Below, piece after piece: positions 1 to 10,124 of a DNA stretch of 43,753 nucleotides. The DNA lies in contig JALKBU010000388.1 of the NCBI GenBank assembly GCA_023091735.1, positions 1-43,753 of the forward strand, written 5' to 3'. Source of the stretch: Trichomonas tenax (Eukaryota; Parabasalia; Trichomonadida; Trichomonadidae). The first letter of the stretch is position 1. The number at the start of each line of letters is the position of its first letter. The notes beneath the pieces were generated by a model. It made no database searches. It had not been told where the DNA came from and worked only from the letters and a program-made list of their open reading frames with translations. The position numbers were made by a program, and so were the translations under genes.

Positions 1-2
1 AA

Positions 3-185
3 CAAGCAGAGCCAAACACAGAAGAGAATCAGACTCAGCAATCAGAGAACACCACAGAGAAAGACTCAAGACAGACAAGTGAACAAGACTCAATCATAAA
101 CACCCAAAGTGATGTCGGACAGGGCAGCCAGGCCGAAGGCAGCCAGCCGACAGAGATCGACTCAGACACAGACTTCTTAGCCTAA
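3..185 (+). CDS. C-terminal tail of an acidic Gln/Glu/Ser/Thr-rich protein (5' end outside window)
   Basis: The third frame is open from the window edge to a TAA at 183-185 (60 residues). It is low-complexity, rich in Gln, Glu, Ser, Thr and Asp, and ends in an acidic segment (DSDTDFLA). The DNA is less AT-rich than the rest of the window and dense in CAG/ACA/GAC triplets, which suggests a different origin such as the end of a mobile element. No domain is visible and I do not recognise the protein. It could be a chance open frame, since only the last 180 bases are present. Confidence 0.4.
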   Translation, partial: QAEPNTEENQTQQSENTTEKDSRQTSEQDSIINTQSDVGQGSQAEGSQPTEIDSDTDFLA

Positions 186-1030
186 ATCAACAACAGCACC
201 ACAGTAAGCAGCACAATGCATACTGGAGACCCAGAGAGGAGTCGTAATGGTGATAACTGTGTCTCTTCAGACGACTTAGCTTACGACTCTTCACATCACT
301 TTTATGTCTTTGGCTTCTCAGCCCAATTCCAGGAGAATTCTGAATGCACGCAACATATGAGCCACATCAGAGTAATACCCCATTCTAATATGGATCCTGC
401 ATACCACATGGAAATTTGAAAAATTTGAAATTATGCCAAAAATCATAATTTCATCACATAAATTGGATACATATGTATTAAAGGCTACAAGAAAACCAAT
501 TATAACACAAACACCAGAAATAGACACATCGATCTAAAATATTAAATCCAACTCTCCAAAATTCCGACACGTTCACAGCACTTCCATGACCTGCTATGGA
601 TACATATGAGGTCTGCTTACTCAGAATTCCATCAAAGGGGGGAGATCCCCCACCATCTACAAATCACCACAAAATACACAACACCTCCACTATATGGTGA
701 CAACACACAAACCAAAGAGACGTACAAACACTCGCCTTTCCGAGGTGAGTGAAATTCAAAAGGTTATCTCCAGTACGACTTCCTCGTCTGGGCTCCACAC
801 ATGGCACTAGCTGCTTACATATATATATTCAAGAATAGGCATTATCAATTCCCGGCTCACCCCATTTTTCCCTTTCTCCATAACTTAAGTTAGTAGAGCT
901 TAGATATTCTAGTATGAGCATCTACACTACCCCCTGTATCTACCATTAAAGTTACAAGGAAATTGAATCTGTGAAAGGGAGACACAGCTTTTGTCAAATC
1001 TAATTCAAATCATTTTTCAATAGTATAACT
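186..1030. other. Gene-free region, 845 bases
   Basis: No convincing gene. Short ORFs here have no recognisable content. A GGGGG-AGAT-CCCCC mini-hairpin lies near 640-655. The stretch ACTATATGGTGACAA near 690 resembles the inverted repeat found at 10270 and 11126, so this may be the edge of a repeated element. Composition is less AT-rich than other intergenic DNA in the window. Confidence 0.4.
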
Positions 1031-2290
1031 TTATTCTTTACCAGATATAACAACTAATGAAGATGCTTTGTTGTTGAAGTACTGATCGAAGTATTCTCTA
1101 ATATGATTAACATTTGTATTGTTGAGGAGCTCATCCCACCTGTCGAGTGAGTAATAGTCCTTTCTAATAAGCAAGTTGACGCCAAGTTCATCTGCGATTG
1201 TTCTTGTAGAAGATAAACCTCTAGCGAGCTGGCTCTTAACACAGAGGCGTCCAACATTCAATGATCCCTCGATGTTACCGTCATTGAAGACTGTGTAAAG
1301 TCCTTGGAGAACAGTGTTCATCCATGGACCGACATTCTTTGTTGTTTCATTTCCAAAGAATGCAGTGAGTCCGGAGTTGCCGTATGGGAATGAGTATGAG
1401 TTGAGTGTGCGAATTTCTGGATTTTGAATGACCGGTGAGATTGAATATTTTTCTTTGTTGCCAATAGCGCTCTTAATGATTTGCGAAGCGATATAATGCT
1501 TTGAATCCAATGGAGGAGCTTCAAAACCGATAGCAACGAAAGCATTATCACCAAGTTGTGGTAATAAATAAGCTCTTTGATTTGGTTCAAATTTTTGAAC
1601 GTGAAGGTCGTTATCGGAAGCAAGTTTGGCTTGGCTCTTTATTGGTTTCAAAAACTGTGTGGATTTTTCAACAGATTTCAAGATGACTTCGTGTGGCAAA
1701 TTTGTCACAGCGACAAAGTACAAATTATCCTGATTAAAGAACTTGGAATGTTGTTCTTGAACCATTTCCGTTGTGATCTTTTGAATTGACTCATGAGAAC
1801 CTAGAATTGGAAATCCGATGCTAGTCTTGAATGAGATTTCGTGTAATTTATCCCAGATGACCTCGTTGATATCTTGGCTTACTTCGTATTCCTCAGCTAA
1901 AATTGTAGCTCTCTCGTTATCAACAATTGATTTTTTGATCATTGGATTCAAAACGAGCTGAGAAAGGACATCTGTGGCAATATCAAGTCTATCATTTGAG
2001 ATTGTGGCATTAAAATTAGTTGTTACTCGTGAAGTTGAAGCCATAAGATTAATTCCTTGGTATTCAGCAAGTTGCTCGAGCTGTCTTTGTGGGTATTTTT
2101 CGTTACCTCTAAAAATAACGTGTTCTAAGTAGTGTGAGACGCCTGAATTTGCTTCTCTCTCGTACATAGATCCAGATTTGATCCAATATCCGAGTGTTGT
2201 AGTGTTGCCGATGACAGGGATAGTCGCAACGCGAACTCCGTTCGATAGTTTTGATATCTGTGGGACGGCAGATCTGCTGAGAATCGACAT
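1031..2290 (-). CDS. Mitochondrial/hydrogenosomal processing peptidase beta subunit (M16 family)
   Basis: This is a 419-residue M16 metallopeptidase, expected to remove targeting presequences from proteins imported into the hydrogenosome together with an alpha partner. The inverted zinc motif HYLEH is at residues 53-57, and the third ligand fits Glu133 in an EE pair 76 residues later, so it is the catalytic (beta) subunit. The frame extends upstream to an ATG at 2434, but those 48 residues are low-quality sequence and overlap a promoter-like element (2436-2447). The start at 2290 gives MSILSR, which looks like a short trichomonad hydrogenosomal leader. Length matches the short trichomonad beta subunit. 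It is divergent from the beta-adaptin gene with about 320 bases between. Confidence 0.88.
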   Translation of the reverse strand: MSILSRSAVPQISKLSNGVRVATIPVIGNTTTLGYWIKSGSMYEREANSGVSHYLEHVIFRGNEKYPQRQLEQLAEYQGINLMASTSRVTTNFNATISNDRLDIATDVLSQLVLNPMIKKSIVDNERATILAEEYEVSQDINEVIWDKLHEISFKTSIGFPILGSHESIQKITTEMVQEQHSKFFNQDNLYFVAVTNLPHEVILKSVEKSTQFLKPIKSQAKLASDNDLHVQKFEPNQRAYLLPQLGDNAFVAIGFEAPPLDSKHYIASQIIKSAIGNKEKYSISPVIQNPEIRTLNSYSFPYGNSGLTAFFGNETTKNVGPWMNTVLQGLYTVFNDGNIEGSLNVGRLCVKSQLARGLSSTRTIADELGVNLLIRKDYYSLDRWDELLNNTNVNHIREYFDQYFNNKASSLVVISGKE

Positions 2291-2435
2291 TTTAATTGAT
2301 AAGCCAAATTGTAAACCCCTTTGTTCCCTGGAATTTGCCCCTAAAATTTCAAAATTTCGTTCGTTTTCACATGTATATTCAATATTTTGGCACATTTTTA
2401 GCATATAAACATTTTGTAGCAATGTAAAGTGCATT

Positions 2436-2447
2436 TTGACACGTAAC
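2436..2447 (+). promoter_or_regulatory. Promoter-like element TTGACACGTAAC
   Basis: Match to the recurrent TGWCANGTAAA element, in the gap between the divergent MPP beta and beta-adaptin genes. Looser relatives (TGTAAAGTG, AACTTGTAAAAA) lie nearby at 2420-2490. Confidence 0.45.
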
Positions 2448-2597
2448 CAGATTTTTGAAATGTAAAGTGGGTTTTAACTTGTAAAAAGAGGCCATAATTT
2501 TTAAAAATGTAATTTTCATAAAATCTTGACTTTTCACAACACATTACTTAATAAAAAGTGAAATTTATTACATAAGCCTTTGTAATTTCCGAAAATA

Positions 2598-2603
2598 TCA
2601 TTC
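2598..2603 (+). promoter_or_regulatory. Initiator TCATTC, 4 nt before the beta-adaptin ATG
   Basis: Fits the trichomonad initiator TCA(+1)Y(T/A) immediately upstream of the start codon, implying a leader of only a few bases and fixing the start at 2608. Confidence 0.6.
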
Positions 2604-2607
2604 AAAG

Positions 2608-5145
2608 ATGAGCATGACGAAATCATTAGTTGATGCTATTGAAAAGCTTCAAGTAAAGGATGGAAAATCCAGCATCCAAGGCCTAAATAAAGTTGTTACC
2701 CTCGTCGCACAAGGAGAGAACTGCTCAACTGCGATTCCATCTGTTGCAAAAATATTATCTAAATCTAATGCAAATGCGATCAGAAAACGAAACTACGTGT
2801 TGTCACAATACATTTCTGATGACACAAAATTAAATGCGGCCAATCATACTGCTTTAGTAATGGATTTTGGAAATTCAAATCCGATTATTGCTGCTTCTGC
2901 TGTAAAACAAGCGGGACTTTTGATTACTGAATCTTCAATGGAGCAAATGATGCAAATTATTACAAATGGCGCTTCTCATCAAGATCCTTTCGTTAGAAAA
3001 GCAGCAGCGCTCTCAATTCTTAAAGCATTTCACGCATCTCCTTATTCAATCCAAAAATTCAATCTCATTCCTGTCTTAACAAACCTCATTCGCGATAAAT
3101 CTCCTTTAGTTGCCGCAAACGCTGCTGCTACAATCACCGAAATCAACTCTTTGAGAACAACACCACTTATTACTCCAGAGTTCAATGATGTAACTAATTT
3201 GCTTGGAATGATTCCAAATCTTTCGAACGAGTGGGCAAAAATTAACATTTTCAACTTTGCTGCATCATACAGTCCAACAAGAGAAGATGAAGCAACACAA
3301 ATTATCAAGTTATTACCTCCGTATTTAATCTCAACGTACTCAGCTGTTTCCATGGCTGCAATTCGTATAATATTCAACATGTCATCATACATTCACGAAT
3401 CAGCACTGCGTGAATCAATGAAATCATCACTCAAAAAGATTACAGCACTCTTAAATAATCCCGAAGAAATTCAATACGTTGCATACACTTCAATTTATAC
3501 GATTCTTCAGAACTTCCCGACAACGTATATGGCGGATGATGCATTTTTACAAAATTTCATCATCAAAGAAGAAGATCCACTTTATATCGAATTAATCAAG
3601 CTGGATATCCTTCTCAGCCTCATGACATCATCAAACGCTCTCATGATTGTCAAAGAACTCGAACAATATGCTCTTTCAGATGAAGAAAAACTTTCAAGAA
3701 AAGCGATTCAAAACATTGGTAAAATCGCTGTTTTATCACCAACAGTATCAGACACCTGCGTTGAAATCATCGAAAGTCTTCTTCAATCCAATGTTTCATA
3801 CGCTATTCAAGAATGTATCACAATCAGCGCAAACATTATTAGAAAATATCACGACAAATATCAGAAAATTATTCCAGCAATTTGCCAATGCATGCCTTCG
3901 ACATTCAGCGACGATAGAGCTAAAGCAACGCTTGCATGGATCATTGGTGAAGATAGCACAAAGATTTCCAATGCTGCTGTTGTACAAAGATCTCATGAAC
4001 TGATTGACACAATATTCGTTCATAATTACCAAAATGAATCACCAGATGTCCAACTCGCTATCATGGCCGCTGTTGTTAAGATTTTCCTGACAAATCCTTC
4101 GATGGCCGATACAAAATCGATGCTTGAGCAAATTTTATCTATCAGCATCAATAACTCTGATAATCCTGATATTAGAGACAGAGCATTCTTCTATCTTAAC
4201 ATTATCAACGATTTAGGCGAACGTGCTCTTGAAATCATTGCATCTCAAGAAGATCAATCACTATCTGTTGTTAGAACGGGACTTCCTTTATCTCTAGCAG
4301 AGACTCTCCTCCCATTAGTTGGATCATGTGCTTGTGTTTATCTCAAGTTCCCAGCTGAATTTGTACCACCGCCAATCATCTGCGATGATGAAAAGCCACC
4401 GACAGCAAGTAATGCAGAAGAGGTCGACTTTGGAAAGGGTGCAACATCTCAGGCAATTATGTATCCAATTCTCGCCGAGTCTGCTCAAGAAAACTTCTGG
4501 ACTGAGATCTCAGGTAACTTCGAGAGTAGCGAAGATGGCTTAACACGCTGGATCAATCTTAGGATTTCAAACCAGAGTGGTGTCAAGTTCGAGATTACTC
4601 GTATTGTTATCAAAGGAAACATATTCGGCCTTGCTGTAAAAGATGGTCAAACATTCGAACCAATTGAGTCACTGAGTTCACAAGATTTCAAGATCTACTT
4701 AACACAAACAACTCCACCACCAAATGCCGAGTGTGAAGATGATATTAATGTTGCTATTGTTGCAAATCGTCCAAATAATATATTCTTTGGTATTCCACTG
4801 ACGCTTGCTGCTGTTCTTATGCCTGAAAACATGGGCAGAATGACTAAAACGGTCTTCTCTGAGCAGTTGGAGACGTTGGAACCACGCCCAAAGCCATGCA
4901 TTACTGTTCCAAGCTCTGTTCTTAACAGTGCTAATGATGCCAAAGAATTCCTTCATGGAACAAATCTCTGCTTCTTAGGTAAACAAGGAGAGTGCAGTTT
5001 CTTCACAGCTATGGCTGTCTCGCAAGATAAGATCATCGTTAGAATCACAATCCAGCCAAACGGATCCTGCATGGTCGAAACTTTGTGCGTCAACAATGAA
5101 ATTGCAAAACTTGTCACCAAGTTAATTGTTGGAATTCTCTCTTAA
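2608..5145 (+). CDS. AP-1/AP-2 beta-adaptin
   Basis: This is an 845-residue large subunit of a clathrin adaptor complex, acting in vesicle formation at the trans-Golgi/endosome or plasma membrane. The N-terminal about 570 residues are an Armadillo-like adaptin trunk with segments diagnostic of beta-adaptins: VRKAAA, SPLVAANAAATITEI, EWAKINIFNF, LDILLSL, SDNPDIRDRAFFY. A short Pro-rich linker follows (PPPIICDDEKPP). The C-terminal about 230 residues fit the appendage, including the platform subdomain (INVAIVANRPNNIFFGIPL). It is shorter than animal beta-adaptins (about 940) because the hinge is reduced; I see no clear clathrin box. Beta-COP and gamma-COP fit less well. AP-1 versus AP-2 cannot be told. 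The stop lies in TAAA. Confidence 0.88.
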   Translation: MSMTKSLVDAIEKLQVKDGKSSIQGLNKVVTLVAQGENCSTAIPSVAKILSKSNANAIRKRNYVLSQYISDDTKLNAANHTALVMDFGNSNPIIAASAVKQAGLLITESSMEQMMQIITNGASHQDPFVRKAAALSILKAFHASPYSIQKFNLIPVLTNLIRDKSPLVAANAAATITEINSLRTTPLITPEFNDVTNLLGMIPNLSNEWAKINIFNFAASYSPTREDEATQIIKLLPPYLISTYSAVSMAAIRIIFNMSSYIHESALRESMKSSLKKITALLNNPEEIQYVAYTSIYTILQNFPTTYMADDAFLQNFIIKEEDPLYIELIKLDILLSLMTSSNALMIVKELEQYALSDEEKLSRKAIQNIGKIAVLSPTVSDTCVEIIESLLQSNVSYAIQECITISANIIRKYHDKYQKIIPAICQCMPSTFSDDRAKATLAWIIGEDSTKISNAAVVQRSHELIDTIFVHNYQNESPDVQLAIMAAVVKIFLTNPSMADTKSMLEQILSISINNSDNPDIRDRAFFYLNIINDLGERALEIIASQEDQSLSVVRTGLPLSLAETLLPLVGSCACVYLKFPAEFVPPPIICDDEKPPTASNAEEVDFGKGATSQAIMYPILAESAQENFWTEISGNFESSEDGLTRWINLRISNQSGVKFEITRIVIKGNIFGLAVKDGQTFEPIESLSSQDFKIYLTQTTPPPNAECEDDINVAIVANRPNNIFFGIPLTLAAVLMPENMGRMTKTVFSEQLETLEPRPKPCITVPSSVLNSANDAKEFLHGTNLCFLGKQGECSFFTAMAVSQDKIIVRITIQPNGSCMVETLCVNNEIAKLVTKLIVGILS

Positions 5146-5298
5146 ATCATCACTGTTAAATTTGTTAAAAATTGATTATATTTTTAATTGCATAGCTTCT
5201 GGAGGCAGTATATATTTGTATGGAAAAGTTTTGAATCATACATTTGATCCATTGAAGTTGTGATTGATGAGAAATTGATTCGATAGAAAAATAAAAAT

Positions 5299-5304
5299 TC
5301 ATTC
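5299..5304 (+). promoter_or_regulatory. Initiator TCATTC before the RIC1-like gene
   Basis: TCATTC ends 7 nt before the ATG at 5312, the same hexamer as in the beta-adaptin gene. It supports this ATG as the true start. Confidence 0.55.
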
Positions 5305-5311
5305 TTTTTAA

Positions 5312-7603
5312 ATGATTTTTCTTGAAGATTTTTCACACGTGATGATGAATATTCTCGACGAAACCACATTGAATATCGAGTATATTCACAGCCTCAACTC
5401 ATATCTATTGATTACACCATCTTCTGTGTCTTTAATGTCAATGAATGAAAAAGATCCTGTTATTACTTCAACATTTGTTTGCAAATCAAAGATATTCGAC
5501 GATGATATACTTGCTTCCGGCGTTGTCATCAACAAATCTTCGTTTTCGTGCTTAACTTCGAAAGGAAAAATACTTTTATTCCAAATCGACTCAAAATTAA
5601 ACATAAATTTCACAAAAGAGATAACAATAAAAGAAAATACGTTCTTTAGTACAATTTCCACATACAATGGATTCATTGTTGCCTGCGATCACAAAGGATA
5701 TTTTCGATTACTTTCAGCTGAGTCCGTTAATGCCGAAAATTACTGTCTTTCGCTGAATTTTGAGCTCAGTCAGTGGCCAATTAAAAAATTAGCGCTTGGT
5801 CAAAGACATGGAATAATTTTATGCGCTGATGGATCGACAATGTCCTTTGAAATTGATAGAACTATACTTTCCAATAGTGAATATACATTAAAACCGAAAA
5901 TTTTAACTGAATCAGGTGTTTCATTGATTTGTGGATCGACAAGGTCTCAATTCTTTGCAGAATATCTTCCATCTGGTATTTTGTATATAACGGACTTAAA
6001 TGGATTTGATCAAAAGATAACAGGCTGCCCACAAATTTATTGTTTTGCTTCTAGCAATGATGGACAAACAATTATTGGGGCAACTCGCGACGGATTCGTT
6101 GCTTGGTCATCAAGATGCCAGAGGCTAAGGTACCTCTCATCAAGGGATGTTGTTAACTCACGATCAATATGTTTATCAGATTCTTTCCTTATTTCATCAA
6201 TCGATTCAGGTATCGCAATTATTCCTTTATTGATATCGCCAATGAATAGAAGTCCTCTTTTATTTGGAGGCGGAAAGATTATTGAAGCACGTGCAGCAAC
6301 AAATGGATGCTTAGCTTTAGTTCATCCTTGCAAATCTGTTGGCAACATAATCAGCTGTGCATCTGATGAATCAGGTCGTTTAATTGCTGTTGTTGGAACA
6401 TCAGGAATTGCACTGTTTGCAAAATCAACTGCAAACTGGCATTTTCCTGAAGTCTCATCTAATTATATACCAAAAGATGTGGATTTCATGGAGAGAATGC
6501 TTTGCGTTACAGCTTATTCGAAACGAGAAATGAGATATGTTCTGTTACTCGCAAAATCAACGATATCGAAAGAACTCGATATTATTAAATCATTCCCATT
6601 GAGTGGGCGTCCAATATCATTGAGATCAACTTCTCAATCATGTGCTATTGTTGTGGGAAGATCGGTATTCATTGTTGATGCTTTATTCAATATGAGCAAG
6701 ATGACTTTGAAAGAAGAAATATTAATTGCAGAACCAATTTCACCAAGTTCTGTTATCTTATTAACAAAGAATTTCAAACTCATGAAAATCGCCGCTGATC
6801 AAGAAGTACAACTTCTTGATAACATTACATCATTCTTTCTTGATTCAGCCAATAAGTTAGTGTTCGCTCACAGTGATTTTGCAATGTTTGCTTCTCAGCT
6901 TTCGAAATTGGATTTTGTCAAAATTTTCCAAAGCGAAGATATTCCAATTGGTATTCTCTCGGATTTGTTCGCATTAGTTACAATTGAACCAGGAAGTTCT
7001 CTTCCTCTTCATCCAATTCTCACACATTTCTTCAATCCGAGTTTAATTGAAGATGATAAAGCTGCAGAAATAATTTCAGGTTCACCATTTGCTCAATCAA
7101 TTTTGATGCAGATTGCAACACAAGCTGTGAGAAGTGGGCATCCGGAAAACGCTATACCGTTCTTAATAAGATTCAATGATCACTTCCCAACAATTATTAC
7201 CGCAGTTTTGAGAACATCAGAACCTCCAGAAAGAGAGAAAATTTTCGGAATCATTGGACGCCCAGCGAAGCTATTCACTGAAACTACAAAGTGCACAATA
7301 GAGGATCCTAATGCTGCAATACCAAACTTTGTTTCTTCGAGTGATTTGACTGATGAATCACTTCAAAACGGAGCCCTTTTGCTCGAAGTTGTTTTCGCGG
7401 GCGATGGAGTACCAACTGCTTTATCAGCAGCCACTTTCCTTGCTGAACATGCTTCAGTTGTGTCTGATGATTTCATTCGCGCATTCAAAATGTTTGTTGC
7501 TGCTGCAAAAGAATTGCATGAATCTAATTTGCAAGATTTGATATTGAAAGCCGAACAATTAATTGAAAAACTTGCAAACACAAGAAAACCTCATAACATG
7601 TAA
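5312..7603 (+). CDS. RIC1-like protein (Rab6/Ypt6 GEF subunit)
   Basis: This 763-residue protein has an N-terminal beta-propeller-like half and an alpha-helical C-terminal half. Around residues 350-375 the segment GRLIAVVGTSGIALFAKSTANWHF matches the conserved RIC1 signature. The later helical part (about 590-690: HPILTHFF, FLIRFNDHFPTIITAVLR, IFGIIGRPAKLF) follows the order of the RIC1 C-terminal domain. RIC1 pairs with RGP1 to activate Rab6/Ypt6 at the Golgi, which suits the neighbouring adaptor gene. It is shorter than animal RIC1 (about 1400). Identification is by remembered pattern, not a search. Another propeller plus helical trafficking subunit is the main alternative. Confidence 0.62.
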   Translation: MIFLEDFSHVMMNILDETTLNIEYIHSLNSYLLITPSSVSLMSMNEKDPVITSTFVCKSKIFDDDILASGVVINKSSFSCLTSKGKILLFQIDSKLNINFTKEITIKENTFFSTISTYNGFIVACDHKGYFRLLSAESVNAENYCLSLNFELSQWPIKKLALGQRHGIILCADGSTMSFEIDRTILSNSEYTLKPKILTESGVSLICGSTRSQFFAEYLPSGILYITDLNGFDQKITGCPQIYCFASSNDGQTIIGATRDGFVAWSSRCQRLRYLSSRDVVNSRSICLSDSFLISSIDSGIAIIPLLISPMNRSPLLFGGGKIIEARAATNGCLALVHPCKSVGNIISCASDESGRLIAVVGTSGIALFAKSTANWHFPEVSSNYIPKDVDFMERMLCVTAYSKREMRYVLLLAKSTISKELDIIKSFPLSGRPISLRSTSQSCAIVVGRSVFIVDALFNMSKMTLKEEILIAEPISPSSVILLTKNFKLMKIAADQEVQLLDNITSFFLDSANKLVFAHSDFAMFASQLSKLDFVKIFQSEDIPIGILSDLFALVTIEPGSSLPLHPILTHFFNPSLIEDDKAAEIISGSPFAQSILMQIATQAVRSGHPENAIPFLIRFNDHFPTIITAVLRTSEPPEREKIFGIIGRPAKLFTETTKCTIEDPNAAIPNFVSSSDLTDESLQNGALLLEVVFAGDGVPTALSAATFLAEHASVVSDDFIRAFKMFVAAAKELHESNLQDLILKAEQLIEKLANTRKPHNM

Positions 7604-7858
7604 GTATTTATTTTTGTTTATAAAGTGTATTTTATTACGGAAAAATCAAATTCATTATATTCAAAAAATACATATGTCATTGCTTATGTGGGTGATAGAT
7701 ACATCAGATTTATGATTGTTGGTAAGATTTAATGAGAAATATTTTGGAAAATTTGTGAATATTTATTATTTTGAGTTCTTATTGATAGAATATATGCTTT
7801 TGGGTGTTTAAAATGTGTTTTCACTGTGATTGTGCCATAATATTTCGAAGTGATTCCA

Positions 7859-9438
7859 ATGAAGAGTGCAACAGAAGAAAGTGTTGGAATAACAGAATTT
7901 ATCAATGATTTACCGGGAATGAATGGAATTATAAAACACAGATACTCTGATTTCCATGTTCACGAAATAGATCAAGATGGAAATATTATTTATTTAACAT
8001 CTTTAAATAAACTTAATCCAGTTCCACTTCCACAAGGATTCGAAGACTGGTTATCCATTTTTTAAATTTACGCCAGAAAATAAATTTCAATTATCACAGA
8101 TTTACTTTAAACACTCAGAACTCAAAATCACAATAGAAAGCAATGTTGTTACTCTCGAAAAGCAAGCAAAAAGAAGACCTCGTCCAATGATAATTTCGTT
8201 GGTTATAAGCAAAGAGAACACAAATCAACAAGAAGCAATTTTACGCATTGCAACCAAACATGGGATAACCGAAAAGCAGATTGGCGTTGCAGGAAACAAA
8301 GATAAACGCGCAATCACAACACAAATCATGACAATTCGAAATATAGGCATCAATGCAGTAGAAACACTTTCGAATCTAACAGAAAAGATCAAATGCGGAA
8401 TGTACTACCAATCAATGAACCATGTTAACCTTGGAGATCTCAAAGGAAATCATTTCACGTTAGTTTTGCGTAATTTAACAATTTCTGGTTGCGAAACAAT
8501 TAAACAGCTGAGTTAGGGTCTTAAAGAGAGAATGGAAGCTTTGACTCAAAGAGGATTTATGAATTATTTTGGAATGCAACGTTTTGGAACAACAGCTTTA
8601 TCAACACACACTGTTGGCATTGCTATACTCCGCAAAGAATGGCAGAATGTTATTGATATGATTATGTCTCCTATTTATGGAAATCAAGAAGACGTTGACA
8701 ATGCAAAAATCTATTACAAGAAGACGAAAGATGCAGAAAAAGCTTATGCAATGATGTCAAAGCATGCAGCAACAGAAAGACCGATATTACCAACAGCTAA
8801 GAAATGTATTTCAAATCCATTTGAGCAATTTAAATCAATCGATAGAAGACAAAGACTTCTTTATTGTCACGCATATCAACGCTATGTATGGAATCACTGT
8901 GCGAGCACAAGAATCAAGAAATGGCTTTTTAGTTGTAGCAGTGGATGTTGTCGAGAAAGATGGAAACTATATCACTGTGACTAACCAAAACAAAGATAAA
9001 TTCACTCCATTTGACATCGTAATTCCTCTTCCAGCCGATGGCTGCATTTGCGCTGATGCAGAGGAACTACTGAAGAAAGATGGAATCACTCCTGATATGT
9101 TCTCAGCGCAGAAGGAACTTGGACTTACTGGTGATTATAGAAAGTTGTTTGCTTTACCAACAGATATTTCTTATGATATTATTGAGCATGACGATAATGC
9201 AGAACTGATAGATTCTGATATCGATAAACTTGAAGGAAGAACCAACAAAGGTAATCATGTTCCTGGTGGTAAATACAAGTCCGCAGTTGTTGAGTTTTCC
9301 TTGGGAGCAAGTCAATACGCAACAATTTGCATGAGAGAACTGATGAAGGGAACAACTGAATGGTGGAATGATTCAGATATGTCAAATAAGCCTGAAAAAG
9401 CGGCAATTGGATCAGGATATGCTAAATATATTGTTTAA
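7859..9438 (+). pseudogene. Broken TruD/PUS7 tRNA pseudouridine synthase
   Basis: Three consecutive reading-frame segments together make one TruD-family enzyme. From ATG 7859 the first segment runs to a stop at about 8063, where a TTTTTT run needs a one-base shift. The next includes the catalytic motif NKDKRAITTQ (nucleophile Asp) near 8300. A TAG at 8514-8516 then interrupts the frame just before the conserved NYFGMQRFG, which follows in the same frame. After HAYQRYVWN near 8880, a second frameshift (about 8910-8930) moves the rest into another frame, ending at 9438 with typical C-terminal blocks (VEFSLGASQYATICMREL). Two frameshifts plus one nonsense codon indicate a pseudogene. The first shift is in a homopolymer and could be an assembly error, but the TAG is not explained that way. 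Confidence 0.8.
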
Positions 9439-9527
9439 TACTTAAAAACATTTCTGTTTGTTTATTGTAGTGAATGAAAAGTGTCATTAACTTGATTTGT
9501 TTTAAATTTTAGGCATCTCGTCAATTA

Positions 9528-10124
9528 TTGATCTCATATCAGCTAGAGAATTCATCCAAAGGCACAAGAAGTGTAACTATTAGCGATGATAATACTAAAT
9601 ATGAGTTTAATTACCCATGCGAATTTCATTACGAGTGTACCTATTATAAGTTGATATTAGAGCATAATGTATACCTCATTGAGCAATATGGAGCATCAGG
9701 AGGCTGCTCTGAGAGCCAAATCAGCCTTTTCCAGGATGCTTCTGGAAACTGTCCATACATCATTGATGCGATATCAGTTGGAGCGAATCTTGACTGCACC
9801 ACTGAGCAAAGCAGATGCGGAACTAGTGGATATATAGCAGGTGTATTATCCCTATCGAAACGCACTGAAGCCTTCTTGAGATTGGGAGGCAAAGATATTT
9901 ATGGTCACAAAAGTTCCAGCTATTTGACCCCCGCCGACTTTTCGAAACCAAATATGATTTGGGGAGGATATGGAGGCGGCGGAAGTGCTGCAAACTTTGG
10001 AGGACCATGCCCAGGAACAGGAAGTGGTGGTGGCCAAACAAGTTTATCGTTGGAAATGAACGATCTTTGGCACCGAGTTCTTGTTTCTGGTGGCGGTGGT
10101 GCAGATAATTTAATAATCCTTTAG
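9528..10124 (+). pseudogene. Glycine-rich family copy A, 3'-truncated and without ATG
   Basis: Member of the parabasalid glycine-rich family (GGYGGGGS, SGGGQTSL, DLWHRVLVSGGGGADN), paralogous to copies B and C downstream. The open frame begins after a TAG at 9511-9513. The position where the family normally starts reads TTG (9528), and no ATG occurs before an internal Met late in the protein. Homology to copy C stops abruptly at the GGGGADN codons (about 10110), and a stop follows at 10122-10124, so the C-terminal half is missing. Upstream AAAAGTGTCATT at 9478-9489 resembles an initiator context and is shared with copy C. Probably a pseudogene; function of the family is unknown to me. Confidence 0.72.

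Noticed and set aside
2608..5145. Gamma-COP or beta-COP identity
   Set aside because: Trunk and appendage blocks match AP-1/AP-2 beta-adaptin better.
8514..8516. In-frame TAG in the TruD gene as evidence for stop-codon reassignment
   Set aside because: TAG, TAA and TGA all end other genes here, and the same gene has frameshifts.
9490..9515. Intron ending in TTTTAG before glycine-rich copy A
   Set aside because: No ACTAAC branch/acceptor motif, and copies B and C have nothing comparable.
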